From positions 1,883,501-1,947,500 of the forward strand of contig NZ_CP031963.1 of NCBI RefSeq assembly GCF_003443675.1: a stretch of 64,000 bases of DNA. The letters run 5' to 3'. The notes beneath the pieces are model-generated. The model was not told where the DNA came from. It did not search any database and saw only the letters and a program-made list of their open reading frames with translations. The translations under genes and the position numbers were made by a program. Of this stretch, positions 17,737-25,883 are shown piece after piece. The stretch's first letter is position 1. The number at the start of each line of letters is the position of its first letter. Origin of the DNA: Aquimarina sp. BL5 (GTDB lineage Bacteria; Bacteroidota; Bacteroidia; Flavobacteriales; Flavobacteriaceae).

Positions 17737-18309
17737 ATGCTATTTAGAATTAAATCATATCTATATTTTTTATGGAAATCCACCAATCAGCACGGTGTGC
17801 ATTCTCCTTTTGTATTTAACCTAGTTACAAAATGTTTTTATGATAGGAAGAAAAGAGCATCAGATGCATCGATTACATCTATCTATAAAAACAATCCTGT
17901 AGAGATTAGTTTAAAGAACACAAAACTTCTAAACAGATTAATAGGATATCTTAATTACGAGAAGGTATTAATTGCCGAAAATTCATCTAGTTTTATAGAA
18001 CAGATTTTATCTATTGATAATTCTACTACAATTTATTATTCGGCAGAAGATCTAGATCAATTTGACTTTATTTACTTAGATATTAATCAATTTAAAAAAC
18101 ATTCTAAACTTTTAGATATATTGTTTTCGAAAGCACATAATGATTCTCTTCTTCTTCTAAATTCGATACATACATCCGAAGAGAATCAAACAATTTGGCA
18201 ACAATTACATAACCATCCTAAAGCTAAAGTAAGCATAGATACCTATGATTTTGGGTTCATATTTTTTAGAAAAGAACAGGAAAAAGAACATTTTGTTATT
18301 AGAGTGTAA
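17737..18309 (+). CDS. Degenerate SAM-methyltransferase-like protein
   Basis: A 190-residue protein. The N-terminus (SYLYFLWKSTNQHGVHSPFV) and C-terminus (TYDFGFIFFRKEQEKEHFVI) match a class I methyltransferase family common in flavobacteria, usually about 230-260 residues as I recall it. The central region, where the ELGTxxG-type SAM-binding loop should be, is shortened and reads NYEKVLIAENSSSF, with no glycine-rich loop. The acidic strand (FDFIYLDIN) survives. I infer loss of SAM binding, so the protein is either non-enzymatic or decaying although its frame is open. TTG at 17734 and ATG at 17737 are both possible starts. It follows the ABC-F gene by 21 bases. Confidence 0.6.
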   Translation: MLFRIKSYLYFLWKSTNQHGVHSPFVFNLVTKCFYDRKKRASDASITSIYKNNPVEISLKNTKLLNRLIGYLNYEKVLIAENSSSFIEQILSIDNSTTIYYSAEDLDQFDFIYLDINQFKKHSKLLDILFSKAHNDSLLLLNSIHTSEENQTIWQQLHNHPKAKVSIDTYDFGFIFFRKEQEKEHFVIRV

Positions 18310-18375
18310 CAACTTCTTGTTTGATGCGTCATATAAGCTAAAATCGTATCTTACGGCTAGAATTAATTTCATCGC

Positions 18376-19062
18376 ATGGAAAACGTTATCGATATCAAAG
18401 GTATCATTAGAAATTTTCAATTAGGTCAGGAAACCGTTTATGTACTTAAGGGTATTGATCTAGAAATAAAGAGAGGAGATTACATTGCTATTATGGGGCC
18501 TTCTGGGTCTGGAAAATCAACTCTAATGAATCTTTTAGGTTGTCTAGACACACCAACAGATGGCACATACAATCTTAATGGGAATGATGTAAGCAAAATG
18601 ACCGATGATGAATTGGCGGATATTAGAAATAAAGAAATTGGTTTTGTTTTTCAGACCTTTAACCTGCTGCCCAGAACTACTGCACTAGATAATGTTGCCT
18701 TACCTATGGTCTATGCCGGAGTTTCTAAAAAAGATAGAAATGCAAGAGCTGAAGAGGTATTGGCAGATGTGGGACTAGCGGACCGTATGGATCACAAACC
18801 CAATCAGCTTTCTGGTGGCCAGCGACAACGAGTTGCCGTAGGTCGTGCGTTGGTCAATAAACCTTCTATCATATTAGCAGATGAACCTACAGGGAATCTG
18901 GATTCTAAAACTTCTTTAGAAATTATGCAATTGTTTGATGACATTCATGCTGCTGGTAATACTGTGATCTTAGTAACACATGAAGAAGAAGTAGCTGCCC
19001 ACGCACATCGAGTAATTAGATTACGAGATGGTATAGTTGAGAGTGATCAGAGAAATCGATAG
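18376..19062 (+). CDS. ABC transporter ATP-binding protein (LolD/MacB type)
   Basis: A 228-residue ATPase with [15 protein letters not shown] (Walker A), a Q-loop in [21 protein letters not shown], signature [15 protein letters not shown], Walker [14 protein letters not shown] and H-loop VTHE. The TxxDNVxLP and [11 protein letters not shown] phrases mark the LolD/MacB/FtsE-like group that works with FtsX-type permeases on lipoproteins, peptides or macrolides. No permease lies beside it, so the partner is unknown. The gene is flanked by the methyltransferase remnant and a symporter. Confidence 0.85.
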   Translation: MENVIDIKGIIRNFQLGQETVYVLKGIDLEIKRGDYIAIMGPSGSGKSTLMNLLGCLDTPTDGTYNLNGNDVSKMTDDELADIRNKEIGFVFQTFNLLPRTTALDNVALPMVYAGVSKKDRNARAEEVLADVGLADRMDHKPNQLSGGQRQRVAVGRALVNKPSIILADEPTGNLDSKTSLEIMQLFDDIHAAGNTVILVTHEEEVAAHAHRVIRLRDGIVESDQRNR

Positions 19063-19126
19063 TTTATAGTTCATTGTTTGAAAATATTAATTCGTATTTT
19101 GGTGTTTTACTAATTCGGATTTCTAT

Positions 19127-20584
19127 ATGCAACCCATACATATTCTGCTTTTAATTGCCGCTTACTTTGGCGTATTGCTTTTAATTTCATATTTCACAGG
19201 AAAAAGTTCAGGAAATGAAGCTTTTTTTAAAGCTAATAAGCAATCTCCCTGGTATATAGTTGCTTTTGGAATGATTGGTGCCTCTTTAAGTGGAGTTACA
19301 TTTATTTCTGTTCCTGGATGGGTTGAGGGAGCACAGTTTAGTTATATGCAGATCGTCTTCGGATATCTGGCGGGTAATTTTGTCATTGCGTATGTCTTAA
19401 TGCCTATTTATTATGGATTAAACGTCACCTCTATTTATCAATATCTGGAAGAAAGATTTGGGATAGTTAGTTATAAAACAGGAGCATTCTTTTTCTTCAT
19501 ATCCAGAGTTTTAGGTGCCTCTTTCAGGCTTTATCTTGTGGCAATTGTATTACAACAGTATATTTTTGATGAATGGAATGTACCATTCGAAATTACCGTT
19601 ATACTTTCTATACTGTTAATCTGGATATATACCTTTAGAGGAGGTATAAAAACAATAGTTTGGACCGATACGTTACAGACATTATTTATGTTAATCGCCT
19701 TAGGAACGGCAATCTATTATATTAACGATCAAATAGGATGGTCTTTTTCAGAATTTCTCTCTTCCGAAGAATTAAAAAACTATGATAAAGTATTTTTCTT
19801 TGATAGCTTTTTAGAAAAAAATCATTTCTTCAAATCATTTATCGGAGGTATGTTTATTGCCATCTGCATGACTGGACTGGATCAAGATATGATGCAAAAA
19901 AATCTGACCTGTCGTAATTTAAAAGAAGCACAGAAAAACATGGTTTCTTTTAGTTTTGTGTTGATATTGGTAAACTTTATTTTTCTTCTATTAGGTGCGT
20001 TACTATTTATATATGCAGATCAATTTAATATAGCCACTCCTATTGTAGATGGAAATGTAAAAACAGATTTGCTGTTCCCAGAAATAGCCATTAATGGTGG
20101 ATTAGGTATCGTATTAGCTGTGGCTTTTATTCTTGGACTAGTTGCTGCGGCATATAGTAGTGCTGATAGCGCACTGACGTCTCTAACAACCTCTTTTTGT
20201 ATTGATTTTTTGGGAATTGAGAAAAGAGATCAAAAAGATCAAGTAGCTATCCGAAAGAAGACCCATATTGCGATGAGCATCTTATTGATCATTGTGATTA
20301 TAATTTTCAAACATGTATTAACTGAAAATGTAATCAGTAATTTACTAACTGTGGCTACTTTTACGTACGGTCCATTACTAGGATTATTTGCTTTCGGAAT
20401 TTTTACCAATTATAAAATAAAAGATCAATATACTTGGATCGTAGCCTTGATCTCTGTTCTGGTTATTGTTGGTGTATGGAAAATACCTTCTGAGTTAATT
20501 GGTGGGTATAAAATTGGTTATGAATTACTCCCTCTCAATGGATTACTTACATTTTTGGGATTAATATTGATTCGTAGAAAGTAA
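19127..20584 (+). CDS. Sodium:solute symporter family protein
   Basis: A 485-residue membrane protein of the SSS family with about 13 hydrophobic segments. Family signs are [19 protein letters not shown] in the second helix, where sodium ligands lie, [21 protein letters not shown] (the Na2-site helix with paired Ser) and [14 protein letters not shown]. The substrate cannot be inferred. Its last 24 bases overlap the end of the convergent CoA-binding gene. Confidence 0.88.
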   Translation: MQPIHILLLIAAYFGVLLLISYFTGKSSGNEAFFKANKQSPWYIVAFGMIGASLSGVTFISVPGWVEGAQFSYMQIVFGYLAGNFVIAYVLMPIYYGLNVTSIYQYLEERFGIVSYKTGAFFFFISRVLGASFRLYLVAIVLQQYIFDEWNVPFEITVILSILLIWIYTFRGGIKTIVWTDTLQTLFMLIALGTAIYYINDQIGWSFSEFLSSEELKNYDKVFFFDSFLEKNHFFKSFIGGMFIAICMTGLDQDMMQKNLTCRNLKEAQKNMVSFSFVLILVNFIFLLLGALLFIYADQFNIATPIVDGNVKTDLLFPEIAINGGLGIVLAVAFILGLVAAAYSSADSALTSLTTSFCIDFLGIEKRDQKDQVAIRKKTHIAMSILLIIVIIIFKHVLTENVISNLLTVATFTYGPLLGLFAFGIFTNYKIKDQYTWIVALISVLVIVGVWKIPSELIGGYKIGYELLPLNGLLTFLGLILIRRK

Positions 20585-20923
20585 TACTAAAGTACAAGCT
20601 ACCTCAGCTTCAATATTAGCTTGCTTCAGGATACTATAAAATTCAGGATTTTCAGTTCCCGGATTAAAAATGACTCTTTTCGGTTGAAGACTTACTATAT
20701 ATTCATAATACTGCTGCTGACGTGCAGGATTAAGATATAACGTAATAGTATCAATATCATCAAAATCAATTAAATCAGTCTCTATTTTAATCCCAGAAAC
20801 TTCTCCTTCTCGAAGACCAATCGCAACGACACTTTGTTTATGATTTACCAGTCTATGAATAGCTAGATTAGAATATCGATTAGATTTTAAGGAAGCTCCT
20901 AACACCAAGGTCTTTTTAAACAT
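20561..20923 (-). CDS. CoA-binding domain protein
   Basis: A 120-residue single-domain Rossmann protein of the CoA_binding_2 family. Visible are [17 protein letters not shown] (nucleotide-binding loop), [15 protein letters not shown] and [12 protein letters not shown]. Homologues bind CoA or acyl-CoA, but no physiological role is established. The 3' end overlaps that of the symporter by 24 bases on the opposite strand; both frames are well conserved to their ends, so I accept the overlap. Confidence 0.85.
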   Translation of the reverse strand: MFKKTLVLGASLKSNRYSNLAIHRLVNHKQSVVAIGLREGEVSGIKIETDLIDFDDIDTITLYLNPARQQQYYEYIVSLQPKRVIFNPGTENPEFYSILKQANIEAEVACTLVLLSTNQY

Positions 20924-21022
20924 ATCACTTAATAATTTAACCGCAAAATAAAGTTAATACCTTAGTGTTTCACGCTGTAAACGTTAAAAATAAACCTAAA
21001 AATGTTAAAAACAAAAACGACC

Positions 21023-21054
21023 TGTAACATAAGCCTTATCTCTCGCGTCTTATA
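21023..21054 (+). promoter_or_regulatory. ECF-sigma-like promoter 1 (drives RNA1)
   Basis: TGTAACA (21023-21029), 16 bases, CGTCTTATA (from 21046). The AAC-type -35 and CGTC -10 elements are typical of ECF sigma factors, and this is one of three such elements around the receptor gene. No protein-coding frame begins within the next 200 bases. Confidence 0.6.
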
Positions 21055-21056
21055 AG

Positions 21057-21183
21057 AAAGAAATATTATTTTCATAGATTTAGTTAGTTAGTTACTTAAT
21101 AATCAAATTTTATTCATAGTTGATGGTTAGTGTTACTATTTGATTATTATAGAGAACCGCCCCTTATTCAGGGGCGGTTTTTG
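21057..21183 (+). ncRNA. Putative small RNA 1 upstream of receptor gene
   Basis: A stretch of about 125 bases lies between ECF-like promoter 1 and a strong intrinsic terminator. It contains many stop codons in all plus-strand frames, a TTAGTTAGTTAGTTA run, and a perfect 12-bp inverted repeat (21097-21108 with 21138-21149; TAATAATCAAAT) that would fold just before the terminator hairpin. I infer a structured non-coding RNA. It could alternatively be a leader that is usually terminated before the receptor gene, but a second promoter lies after the terminator, so a separate transcript is more likely. Confidence 0.5.
21155..21183 (+). terminator. Strong intrinsic terminator of RNA1
   Basis: A 9-bp GC-rich stem AACCGCCCC / GGGGCGGTT with a 7-base loop, followed by a T-run. 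It is one of the best terminators in the window, yet it has no protein gene before it on the plus strand except the symporter ending 570 bases earlier. Confidence 0.9.
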
Positions 21184-21217
21184 ATTTTATAATTTATTGT
21201 TAAAAAAAGACCTAAGG

Positions 21218-21248
21218 TGTAACAGTTTTTACTCTAAGTCGTCATATA
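21218..21248 (+). promoter_or_regulatory. ECF-sigma-like promoter 2 (drives receptor gene)
   Basis: TGTAACA (21218-21224), 15 bases, CGTCATATA (from 21240). It lies directly after the RNA1 terminator and about 110 bases before the preferred ATG of the outer-membrane receptor. Confidence 0.6.
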
Positions 21249-21354
21249 CGAAACACGCCTAATCAACGTGAATAATAATGAAAAACAAGCACTGATGTAT
21301 TATGCTATACAAAGTACAGTGTTTAACATAAAAATCAATCAAATAAACGTTCAG

Positions 21355-23775
21355 ATGAAAACAATCAATCTACTTGGCCAGTATACTGGTCCAAAACTAA
21401 TTCTCTTATTCCTATCATTATGTTGCACGATAGCAACAGCACAACCCAATAACGATGCAATTGTAGGTACAGTAACAGGAAAAGTAATCGATAAAGGGCT
21501 TAACCAACCTATACCTTACGCCACTATTATTATTAATGATGGGGCTGAAAAATTAATCAGTGGTGGTATTACAAAAGATGATGGAACTTTTTTAATTACA
21601 GATGTTCCAAAAGGAAATTATACTTTAAAAATACAGTTCATCGGATATACTAGTTATACACAACCTATTGAAATTTCTAGAAAAAGTAAGGATATAGATG
21701 TAGGTGTCATTTCTTTAGAAGAAGAAGCCCAAGCATTAGACGATGTCACTATTATTGCAGAACGAACGACAATCGAGCAAAAAATCGACAGAAAGGTTAT
21801 TAATATCGGAAAAGACCTAACAACTACAGGAGGTACTGCCGCTGAAATTATGCAAAATATTCCATCAGTAAATGTAGATCAAGATGGTAATATTGCATTG
21901 CGTGGCAATCCCAATGTACAAATATTAATAGATGGTAAACCAACCAATATTTCCCCAACACAATTATTGAAACAAATTCCTTCTACTTCTATTAAATCTG
22001 TAGAGTTAATTACCAATCCATCTGCTAAATACAATCCAGAAGGAATGAGCGGTATTATTAATATTGTATTACGAAAAAATGCCAATATCGGATTTAATGG
22101 AAACATAAATCTAGGCGTAAATTGGGATAAAAATGCTCGATTTAATAGTTCTATTGATCTAAATTACAGAAGTGGCAAGATCAATGTGTATGGAAATTAT
22201 GGTGCAAATATTACAAAAAACTTAAATCAAGGTTTTGTTTTTAGAGGAGATCAAAATTATAGAACTGATTTTCGTTTTCGGGATAATAACAAATCCCATT
22301 TGTTTAAGGTCGGATTCGATTATTATATCAACGATCAGAATACAATATCCTTTTACACCAATCAAAATTTATTTGATGGTGCCACTGCTGGAACAACAGA
22401 TATCCTGTTTTTTGACACACCAGAAGGAAACATTTTTCAAGATCTTATAAATAACAATAATAATCTTGGGTCTACGTATAACTTTGATTATAAGCATGAT
22501 TTTAAAAAAGAAGGTCATAACATAGAACTAGAAGTTGATTACAATGTGTTCGATGGAGATAGCGACGATGATTTTAACTTTATTGGAGGATCTACATTAG
22601 ATTATAATGATATATTAAATAATGAAAGGACAAACACAACAATCAACTTAGATTATATAAATCCTTTATCAGAAAAGGCAAAACTAGAACTAGGGTATGA
22701 AGGTCGATTAAGACGAACTGATAACGAATATCAATCTACCTTGTTTGACGATTCTAAGTATCAATACGACAGAGATATTCATGCACTATACGCTACTTAT
22801 GGAAAGAACTATGAGAAGTGGTCTTATCAAGTTGGAGCAAGACTGGAAAGCTATCAAGTAGAAGCAATTTTTAATGATGAAAAAGTATTTGAAGATGATA
22901 TTTTCACAATTTATCCATCTGCATACCTAAGCTATACTCCAGGTGAAAAGAATAGCTATCAATTAAGTTATAGTCGAAGAGTAGATAGACCAGGATTAAA
23001 TCAGGTTAATCCAATTAGAGAATGGAGTACCCCAAGAATTACTTCTAGAGGAAATCCTGAATTAGATCCCCAATTCACAAACTCAATTGAGTTAAATTAT
23101 ACTCGTAAACTAAAAGGAGGCTCTATCACGGCCGGAACCTTTTATCGTTTGATAAATGACGAAATTAATCAGACTTTATTAGCTGATCCAACTGTAGAGG
23201 AAGGTCAGATACTTACTTTTGAAAATTTTGATAATAATTCTGCTTATGGAATTGAGGTTTCCAGTAATTATCGTCCAACAAAATGGTGGAATTTTAATGC
23301 AAGTTTTGATCTCTATGCACAAACGCAAAAAGGTATTGTAGAAGACGTAGTAGAAGTTAATGGAATGAATGAAATCATTCAAGTATCTAGTGAAGTGGAT
23401 GCTGTTGTTTATAATTTTAGAATGAATAATAATTTTAAAGCTACCAAAAACTTAACATTTCAATTATTCGGGTTTTACAGAGGTGAGCAAGAAGGAATTC
23501 AATTTAAAACAAAGCCATTCTATTTCGTGAATACTGGAGCGCGTTATAATTTCTTACAAGGGAAAGCAACTGCAAGTATTAATTTTAACGATATTTTTAA
23601 TACAATGCGCTTTAGGTTTTCTGGAGATTTTCCGTTCGAACAAAATGGAGAATTTCAGGGAGAAACACGAACAATTTTTCTTGGATTATCATATCGCTTT
23701 GGTAGTGGAAAGAACAGAAAAGTTTCCAGAAAAAGAAGAGATAAAAATGAAAAATCCGGTGGAGGGATACTTTAG
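21355..23775 (+). CDS. TonB-receptor-like outer-membrane protein (CarboxypepD-reg plus barrel)
   Basis: An outer-membrane protein of about 806 residues. The preferred ATG at 21355 gives a signal peptide (LLFLSLCCTIATAQ); a GTG at 21268 would add 29 residues without signal character. A carboxypeptidase-regulatory-like beta-sandwich follows (VTGKVIDKGLNQPIPYATI, GNYTLKIQFIGY), then a plug-like region (about 140-230: GGTAAEIMQNIPSVNVDQDG, PSAKYNPEGMSGIINIVL), then a large barrel of the OMP_b-brl_3 type with YSRRVDRPGL and RGNPELDPQ. I see no TonB box and no adjacent SusD. The family is often controlled by cell-envelope stress or ECF sigma factors. Two putative small RNAs flank it under matching promoters. 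The ligand is unknown. Confidence 0.85.
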   Translation: MKTINLLGQYTGPKLILLFLSLCCTIATAQPNNDAIVGTVTGKVIDKGLNQPIPYATIIINDGAEKLISGGITKDDGTFLITDVPKGNYTLKIQFIGYTSYTQPIEISRKSKDIDVGVISLEEEAQALDDVTIIAERTTIEQKIDRKVINIGKDLTTTGGTAAEIMQNIPSVNVDQDGNIALRGNPNVQILIDGKPTNISPTQLLKQIPSTSIKSVELITNPSAKYNPEGMSGIINIVLRKNANIGFNGNINLGVNWDKNARFNSSIDLNYRSGKINVYGNYGANITKNLNQGFVFRGDQNYRTDFRFRDNNKSHLFKVGFDYYINDQNTISFYTNQNLFDGATAGTTDILFFDTPEGNIFQDLINNNNNLGSTYNFDYKHDFKKEGHNIELEVDYNVFDGDSDDDFNFIGGSTLDYNDILNNERTNTTINLDYINPLSEKAKLELGYEGRLRRTDNEYQSTLFDDSKYQYDRDIHALYATYGKNYEKWSYQVGARLESYQVEAIFNDEKVFEDDIFTIYPSAYLSYTPGEKNSYQLSYSRRVDRPGLNQVNPIREWSTPRITSRGNPELDPQFTNSIELNYTRKLKGGSITAGTFYRLINDEINQTLLADPTVEEGQILTFENFDNNSAYGIEVSSNYRPTKWWNFNASFDLYAQTQKGIVEDVVEVNGMNEIIQVSSEVDAVVYNFRMNNNFKATKNLTFQLFGFYRGEQEGIQFKTKPFYFVNTGARYNFLQGKATASINFNDIFNTMRFRFSGDFPFEQNGEFQGETRTIFLGLSYRFGSGKNRKVSRKRRDKNEKSGGGIL

Positions 23776-23889
23776 AAAAATTAAATAATATGTTAATTTG
23801 ATAAATTATTCGCATATTATTTGTTAAATTTAAATATTAATTAAAGAAAAACCCCATAAGTTAAATAAATGTAAAAAAAACATCGTTTT

Positions 23890-23922
23890 TGTAACACTAT
23901 CCAAATTGTTACGTCTATTATA
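23890..23922 (+). promoter_or_regulatory. ECF-sigma-like promoter 3 (drives RNA2)
   Basis: TGTAACA (23890-23896), 15 bases, CGTCTATTATAG (from 23912). It lies 114 bases after the receptor stop codon with no coding frame after it, and is the third copy of the same element within 2.9 kb. Confidence 0.6.
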
Positions 23923-24020
23923 GTACCATTATGGTTATAATTTATTTGAATTAGCCTTTAAAGAAAAAAAATAACCCGGTAACAAAAAAATCGCGAAACT
24001 AAGTTAGTTTCGCGATTTTT
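23923..24020 (+). ncRNA. Putative small RNA 2 downstream of receptor gene
   Basis: About 98 bases between ECF-like promoter 3 and a perfect terminator hairpin. The only ATG opens a frame of seven codons. The sequence is A-rich before the hairpin. As with RNA1, I infer a short non-coding transcript; the hairpin may also serve as the terminator of the receptor mRNA and of fabH from the other side, so promoter 3 is the key evidence. Confidence 0.45.
23986..24020 (+). terminator. Bidirectional terminator: RNA2/receptor and fabH
   Basis: A 16-bp stem AAAATCGCGAAACTAA / its complement around a single G (a practical loop of a few bases), with an A-run before and a T-run after. fabH ends 28 bases away on the minus strand. 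Confidence 0.85.
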
Positions 24021-24047
24021 ATTTTATTGAAATTTTAATATCTTTTA

Positions 24048-25058
24048 CTACCACTTAATAATTGCACTCCCCCAAGTAAAACCACTTCCAAAAGCTGCCA
24101 ATACGACTACATCACCTTCTTTAATTTTTCCTTCTTCCCAAGCCTCTGTTAAAGCAATTGGAATTGAAGCCGCGGTAGTATTACCATATCGTTGAATATT
24201 ATTGTATACATGATCATCCGAAAGTCTAAATTGCTTTTGCACAAATTGAGAAATTCTAAGATTAGCCTGATGCGGTATTAACATATTAATATCCGTAGCA
24301 GTAAGATTGTTTTTCTGTAATCCTTCATTGATAACTTCAGAAAAGCGCACTACTGCATTCTTAAATACAAATTGACCATTCATGTATGGGTAATAAGGTA
24401 TATTTTCCTGGTTGTTTTCTTCTATAATCTCAGGAACCCAATGCTCTGTGCTTGGTCCTTCTAATGATAATTCCTTAGCATGCGCTCCTTCACTATGTAA
24501 ATGTGTAGATAATACACCACTTCCATCTTCTTTTTCATTTCTCGATAACACCATTGCTCCTGCTCCATCACCGAATATCACAGAAACTCCTCTACCCCTT
24601 GTAGTCATATCAAGTCCTCCACTATGATTTTCACTACCTATAATCAAAACGTTCTTATACATCCCCGTTTTAATAAACTGATCTCCTACAGATAATGCAT
24701 ATACGAATCCGCTACATTGGTTACGGACATCAAGTGCTGGTATGGTACTCATATCCATCATATCCTGAACTCTAACTCCTCCTCCTGGGAAATACATATC
24801 CGGACTCAATGTTGCAAAAATGATAAGATCTATATCATCTTTTGTTAACTTTGCTCTTTCTATAGCTATTTTTGCCGCTTTTACCCCCATAACAGAAGTA
24901 CTATTTCCATCTCCTTTTTTAATATGGCGTCTTTCTTTTATACCGGTACGTTCTTGGATCCAGGCATCATTGGTATCCATTACTTTAGAAAGATCATCAT
25001 TAGTTACAACGTTTTCAGGAACATAGCTACCTAATCCTGTTACTTTTGAAGTATACAT
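24048..25058 (-). CDS. fabH: Beta-ketoacyl-ACP synthase III
   Basis: A 336-residue condensing enzyme that joins acyl-CoA with malonyl-ACP to start fatty-acid synthesis. The active-site Cys115 lies in VRNQCSGFVYAL, the His in LIPHQANLRI and the Asn in YGNTTAASIPIAL. The N-terminus ITGLGSYVPE-like segment (VTGLGSYVPENVVTNDDL) is normal. The gene is not beside plsX/rpmF, the usual place of the main fabH, so it may be a second copy with a special starter unit; this is inference. It is monocistronic. Confidence 0.92.
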   Translation of the reverse strand: MYTSKVTGLGSYVPENVVTNDDLSKVMDTNDAWIQERTGIKERRHIKKGDGNSTSVMGVKAAKIAIERAKLTKDDIDLIIFATLSPDMYFPGGGVRVQDMMDMSTIPALDVRNQCSGFVYALSVGDQFIKTGMYKNVLIIGSENHSGGLDMTTRGRGVSVIFGDGAGAMVLSRNEKEDGSGVLSTHLHSEGAHAKELSLEGPSTEHWVPEIIEENNQENIPYYPYMNGQFVFKNAVVRFSEVINEGLQKNNLTATDINMLIPHQANLRISQFVQKQFRLSDDHVYNNIQRYGNTTAASIPIALTEAWEEGKIKEGDVVVLAAFGSGFTWGSAIIKW

Positions 25059-25306
25059 ATATTATAATATTGAGTGTGTATTGTCTGTAATTATAGCATA
25101 TTACTTGTAATGCTAAAAATACAGAAGAGCAAGATATGTATTCTTCTCTTTTTGATAAAAGAAACCGCAATCTTATTATATGCACGCATAACAAATCATC
25201 GCATTACACATATTCTATTAAATTAGAAAAGAAGTATAAAGTAATAATATATGTACTAAAAATAATACATCCTATAAAACAAACTATCTTGTAATAAGAA
25301 CCTTCG

Positions 25307-25606
25307 TTAAAACTTTAATATCTGCTTGGTAATTTTATGTATATTATCTGAAACCTCAACTGTATACACTCCAGAAGGGAAAGAGGTTAAGGACAAAGTA
25401 TTCCTTCTGGATAAGTTACATTTGGTTTTAATCATTTTTCCTTTCTTATCATATATCGAATAAGATACGTTAGCATCTTCCTTATCCAGATCGATATAAA
25501 TCGTATTTAACAATTGGTTTAAATATATAGAAAATGTAGAATCTAAAGCTTTTTCTAAATTATTCTGAAGTATTGATTGTGTATTCATATCTAAATTATT
25601 TTTCAT
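25307..25606 (-). CDS. Free-standing T9SS sorting-domain-like protein
   Basis: A 99-residue protein whose C-terminal 75 residues look like a type A T9SS C-terminal sorting domain: YSIYDKKGKMIKTK, a middle SLTSFPSGVYTVEVSD and a Lys-rich end KITKQILKF. Normally such a domain is the tail of a secreted protein behind a signal peptide. Here there is no signal peptide and only about 25 residues before it, so it cannot enter the T9SS unaided. It may be the surviving 3' end of a cargo gene, or a domain reused in the cytoplasm. The region upstream (25607-25883) shows no trace of the missing part. Confidence 0.6.
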   Translation of the reverse strand: MKNNLDMNTQSILQNNLEKALDSTFSIYLNQLLNTIYIDLDKEDANVSYSIYDKKGKMIKTKCNLSRRNTLSLTSFPSGVYTVEVSDNIHKITKQILKF

Positions 25607-25804
25607 TTCTCATCTGAAATTTAGAATGCATATTCCTAAATCAAAGCAAGTTATGAGGTTCTTTCTTGTTAAAACTAAGTAATCTAGATGTTTCATAAGA
25701 GCAAGAACTTTTTAGAAAATTCCTTTTTTTCGATTAATGACCAATAAAATCTATATAAAGTGTTTTCTCTATTTAACAGATCAACTACAGATTTTTTAAA
25801 ATGC

Positions 25805-25834
25805 GAAAGGCACGCCAACCACAGCATGCCTTTC
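25805..25834 (-). terminator. Probable terminator after the aarF-like gene
   Basis: An 11-bp stem with one mismatch (GAAAGGCAYGC with GCATGCCTTTC), an 8-base loop, then a short T-run on the minus strand. It lies 50 bases past the aarF stop. Confidence 0.55.
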
Positions 25835-25883
25835 TAACAACCTAACCAATAAATAAACAAACCAAAGCCAGTCTGAAGACTGA

